From the NCBI RefSeq assembly GCF_035918395.1, contig NZ_CP142362.1:4687501-4751500 (forward strand): a stretch of DNA of 64,000 bases. The letters run 5' to 3'. Origin of the DNA: Mycolicibacterium sp. ND9-15 (GTDB taxonomy: Bacteria > Actinomycetota > Actinomycetes > Mycobacteriales > Mycobacteriaceae). The position numbers and the translations under genes are program-made. The notes under the pieces were generated by a model, which did not search any database, had not been told where the DNA came from, and saw only the letters and a program-made list of their open reading frames with translations. Each line of letters begins with the position of its first letter. The first letter of the stretch is position 1. Shown here in pieces: positions 62,597-64,000 of the stretch.

Positions 62597-62893
62597 CTAA
62601 TCGTCGGTGCTGCGCCGCAGGCCGCGGCGCGCCGACAGCAGTTCGAACTCCGGCCGCGCCGCCACCAGTCGCTCGGCGGCGTCGAGCACGTCGACGACAT
62701 GGCCGCGGTCAGCGGCCACCAGCGCCACGCCGACGCTGGCGCGACGGTACAGATCGTGGGTGCCGGTTTCGGCGGCCGAGACGGCGAACCGGCGGTGTAA
62801 CTCGGCGATCACCGGGCGGATCGCGGAGCGCTTCTGCTTGAGTGACCGCACATCGCCGAGCAGCAGGTCGAACTCGAGCCAGCCGATCCACAT
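62597..62893 (-). CDS. DUF503 family protein
   Basis: A 98-residue protein beginning WIGWLEFDLLLGDVRSLKQKRS, the conserved DUF503 N-terminus, followed by VAADRGHVVDVLDAAERLV. Family members are small ferredoxin-like-fold proteins often encoded near ribosome or translation genes; function is not established. It is seven bases downstream of lppK on the same strand. Confidence 0.9.
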   Translation of the reverse strand: MWIGWLEFDLLLGDVRSLKQKRSAIRPVIAELHRRFAVSAAETGTHDLYRRASVGVALVAADRGHVVDVLDAAERLVAARPEFELLSARRGLRRSTDD

Positions 62894-62900
62894 CGGCGGC

Positions 62901-63425
62901 TCAGCGTGTCGGCGTCGGGGCGGGACCGATCTGCAGCAGTGCGTCGGTCGTCGCCCGTGTCAGTTGCCAGTGGTTGTCGGCGAAGCGGAACTGCATCGGG
63001 AACGTGAAATCGCCCGCCTGTGGGTCGGCGGATTTGATGGTGACGATTGCCTGCACGACGCCCGTTGCGCCGTCGGCCCAGGTGAGGTCCTTCGCCTCGA
63101 ACGTGGCCGGCGCGTAGCCGCTGTCGCGCAGAGCCGCGGCGAACTTGTCCATCGCCGCGCCGTCGGCGGGTGTGGCGTTCTCGATGAGGTCGAGCTTGTC
63201 GGCGCCGGGGACGTTCGCGTCGGCGACGCGGGCGAGCACGTCGGTGAGGGCCTCGGGAGGCGGCAACGGCGCGATCGCCGAAGGCGCCTCCACCGTCGGC
63301 GCCGTGACCACCGGCGGCTGCGCCTCACTGGCCGCCGGGGGCGGTGCTTCCGGATCGTTGGCACCACATCCGCATAGCGCGAGCGCCGCCGCGAATGCGA
63401 CGGCGCTCAGGACTGCGCGGTGCAC
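62901..63425 (-). CDS. lppK: Lipoprotein LppK
   Basis: A 174-residue exported lipoprotein. The signal peptide ends in the lipobox ALCGC, and a Pro/Ala/Glu-rich linker precedes a globular domain (TDVLARVADANVPGADKLDL, NHWQLTRATTDALLQIG). That domain has the same layout as the MTB12-type protein encoded directly upstream and as mycobacterial Rv2116. The envelope function is unknown. Confidence 0.85.
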   Translation of the reverse strand: MHRAVLSAVAFAAALALCGCGANDPEAPPPAASEAQPPVVTAPTVEAPSAIAPLPPPEALTDVLARVADANVPGADKLDLIENATPADGAAMDKFAAALRDSGYAPATFEAKDLTWADGATGVVQAIVTIKSADPQAGDFTFPMQFRFADNHWQLTRATTDALLQIGPAPTPTR

Positions 63426-63432
63426 CGCGCTC

Positions 63433-63939
63433 CTAGCCGACGGCGGACAGCAGCGCCATGAGCGACTGCTTCGACATCTGCCAGCCGGTGGGGCTGGGTC
63501 CGGGCACGAACTGGATGTTCTGGCTGGCCGTGCCGCCGGTTGGGGCCGTCGCCGTCACATCAGCCGACACCACGGGGCCGTTCTGGTCGATGTTCGCGAG
63601 CGAGAAGGTCAACGGGAACTTGCCCTCCGCGGCCGCCTCACGAAGCTTCGTGTCGGCGATTCGGCCCTCGACGCGTCCGATGCCACCTTGGACGTAGGCC
63701 GCTTTGCCTGCGGACGTGCCACCCGTGCCGAGCGCCTGCAAGGTTTGCAGCAGCGGGCCCTCGAGGTCGGGGGCCGGCGCCTGCGGCATCGGGATGTCCC
63801 ATACGACCGGGGCGACGGTGACGGTGGCGGGAGCCGCCGAATCGAGCACAGTGGAGGTCACACCTGCCGCGGCACCGCCGACGACAGCGACCGCTGCAGC
63901 CCCAGTCATCAAGCCGGAAACGAGGGCTTTCAGGGTCAC
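63433..63939 (-). CDS. Low-molecular-weight antigen MTB12/CFP2-like protein
   Basis: A 168-residue secreted protein. An N-terminal signal sequence (LKALVSGLMTGAAAVAVVGGAAAGV) precedes a domain with GGIGRVEGRIADTKLREAAAEGKFPLTFS and a final GWQMSKQSLMALLSAVG, closely resembling the secreted MTB12 antigen. GTG 63939 follows GAAAGGAAA. It is eight bases from lppK and in operon with it. Confidence 0.87.
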   Translation of the reverse strand: MTLKALVSGLMTGAAAVAVVGGAAAGVTSTVLDSAAPATVTVAPVVWDIPMPQAPAPDLEGPLLQTLQALGTGGTSAGKAAYVQGGIGRVEGRIADTKLREAAAEGKFPLTFSLANIDQNGPVVSADVTATAPTGGTASQNIQFVPGPSPTGWQMSKQSLMALLSAVG

Positions 63940-64000
63940 GATTTTCCTTTCGATAAGCCCAACACGTCAAAGAGGCTAACAAGTGGCGTTGGTGTGTCGA

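Overview
The window is chromosomal DNA of a high-GC actinobacterium, almost certainly a rapidly growing mycobacterium (Mycolicibacterium-like). The evidence is the complete division and cell-wall cluster ending in wag31/divIVA, the mycothiol gene mshC, the mycobacterial lipoproteins LppL and LppK, an MTB12-like secreted antigen, frequent GTG starts, and 4-base ATGA/GTGA gene overlaps. From memory, the gene order largely follows the M. tuberculosis stretch Rv2169c to Rv2116, with extra genes inserted and others absent.

Layout. 168-572 is a DUF3040 membrane protein closed by a strong intrinsic terminator. 876-21010 is the dcw cluster: mraZ, rsmH, ftsL, ftsI, murE, murF, mraY, murD, ftsW, murG, murC, ftsQ, ftsZ, pgeF-like, yggS-like, sepF, yggT-like, wag31. 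Most genes from rsmH to ftsQ overlap or abut, so synthesis of lipid II and assembly of the septum are transcriptionally linked. An MraZ operator precedes mraZ. 21036-30732 is an accessory stretch: a small membrane protein, a phosphoribosyltransferase, an SRPBCC-SDR fusion, a phospholipase D-like protein, a 1,095-residue cyclase/ATPase/LuxR regulator, an alpha/beta hydrolase and a DUF222-HNH protein. 30878-36258 is a nitrate assimilation pair: a NarK transporter and a single-chain nitrate reductase fused to a CysJ-like flavin reductase.

36263-37480 holds a vapBC toxin-antitoxin pair between a tRNA-Leu(GAG) gene and an exact 19-bp copy of that tRNA's 3' end. This is the footprint of an integrated element. 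37553-47628 returns to the conserved backbone: M20 peptidase, PEBP protein, a 41-aa basic protein, pyrD, lppL, uppP, phosphatase, DUF3090, SCO1664-family protein, cysQ and mshC. 47860-52870 holds a PAC2 protein, the debris of an actinobacterial-type metH, an S-adenosylhomocysteine riboswitch, and a complete metH of a different type resembling the E. coli enzyme. 53079-63939 contains a HAD phosphatase, a sugar porter overlapping a ketosteroid-dehydrogenase-like flavoprotein that appears to start at CTG, hisE-hisG, a DUF4126 protein, a flavin disulfide reductase, a thioesterase, a RecB-like nuclease, trmI, DUF503, lppK and an MTB12-like gene.

The most notable features are at the metH locus. The resident gene seems to have been replaced in place by a non-orthologous metH with its own SAH-sensing leader. 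In that leader, a pseudoknot strand and a hairpin that hides the ribosome-binding site compete for the same bases. The tRNA-Leu mini-island, the CTG start, and two families of intergenic palindromes also deserve checking. All names rest on reading the translations and on memory of the families; no database search was run.
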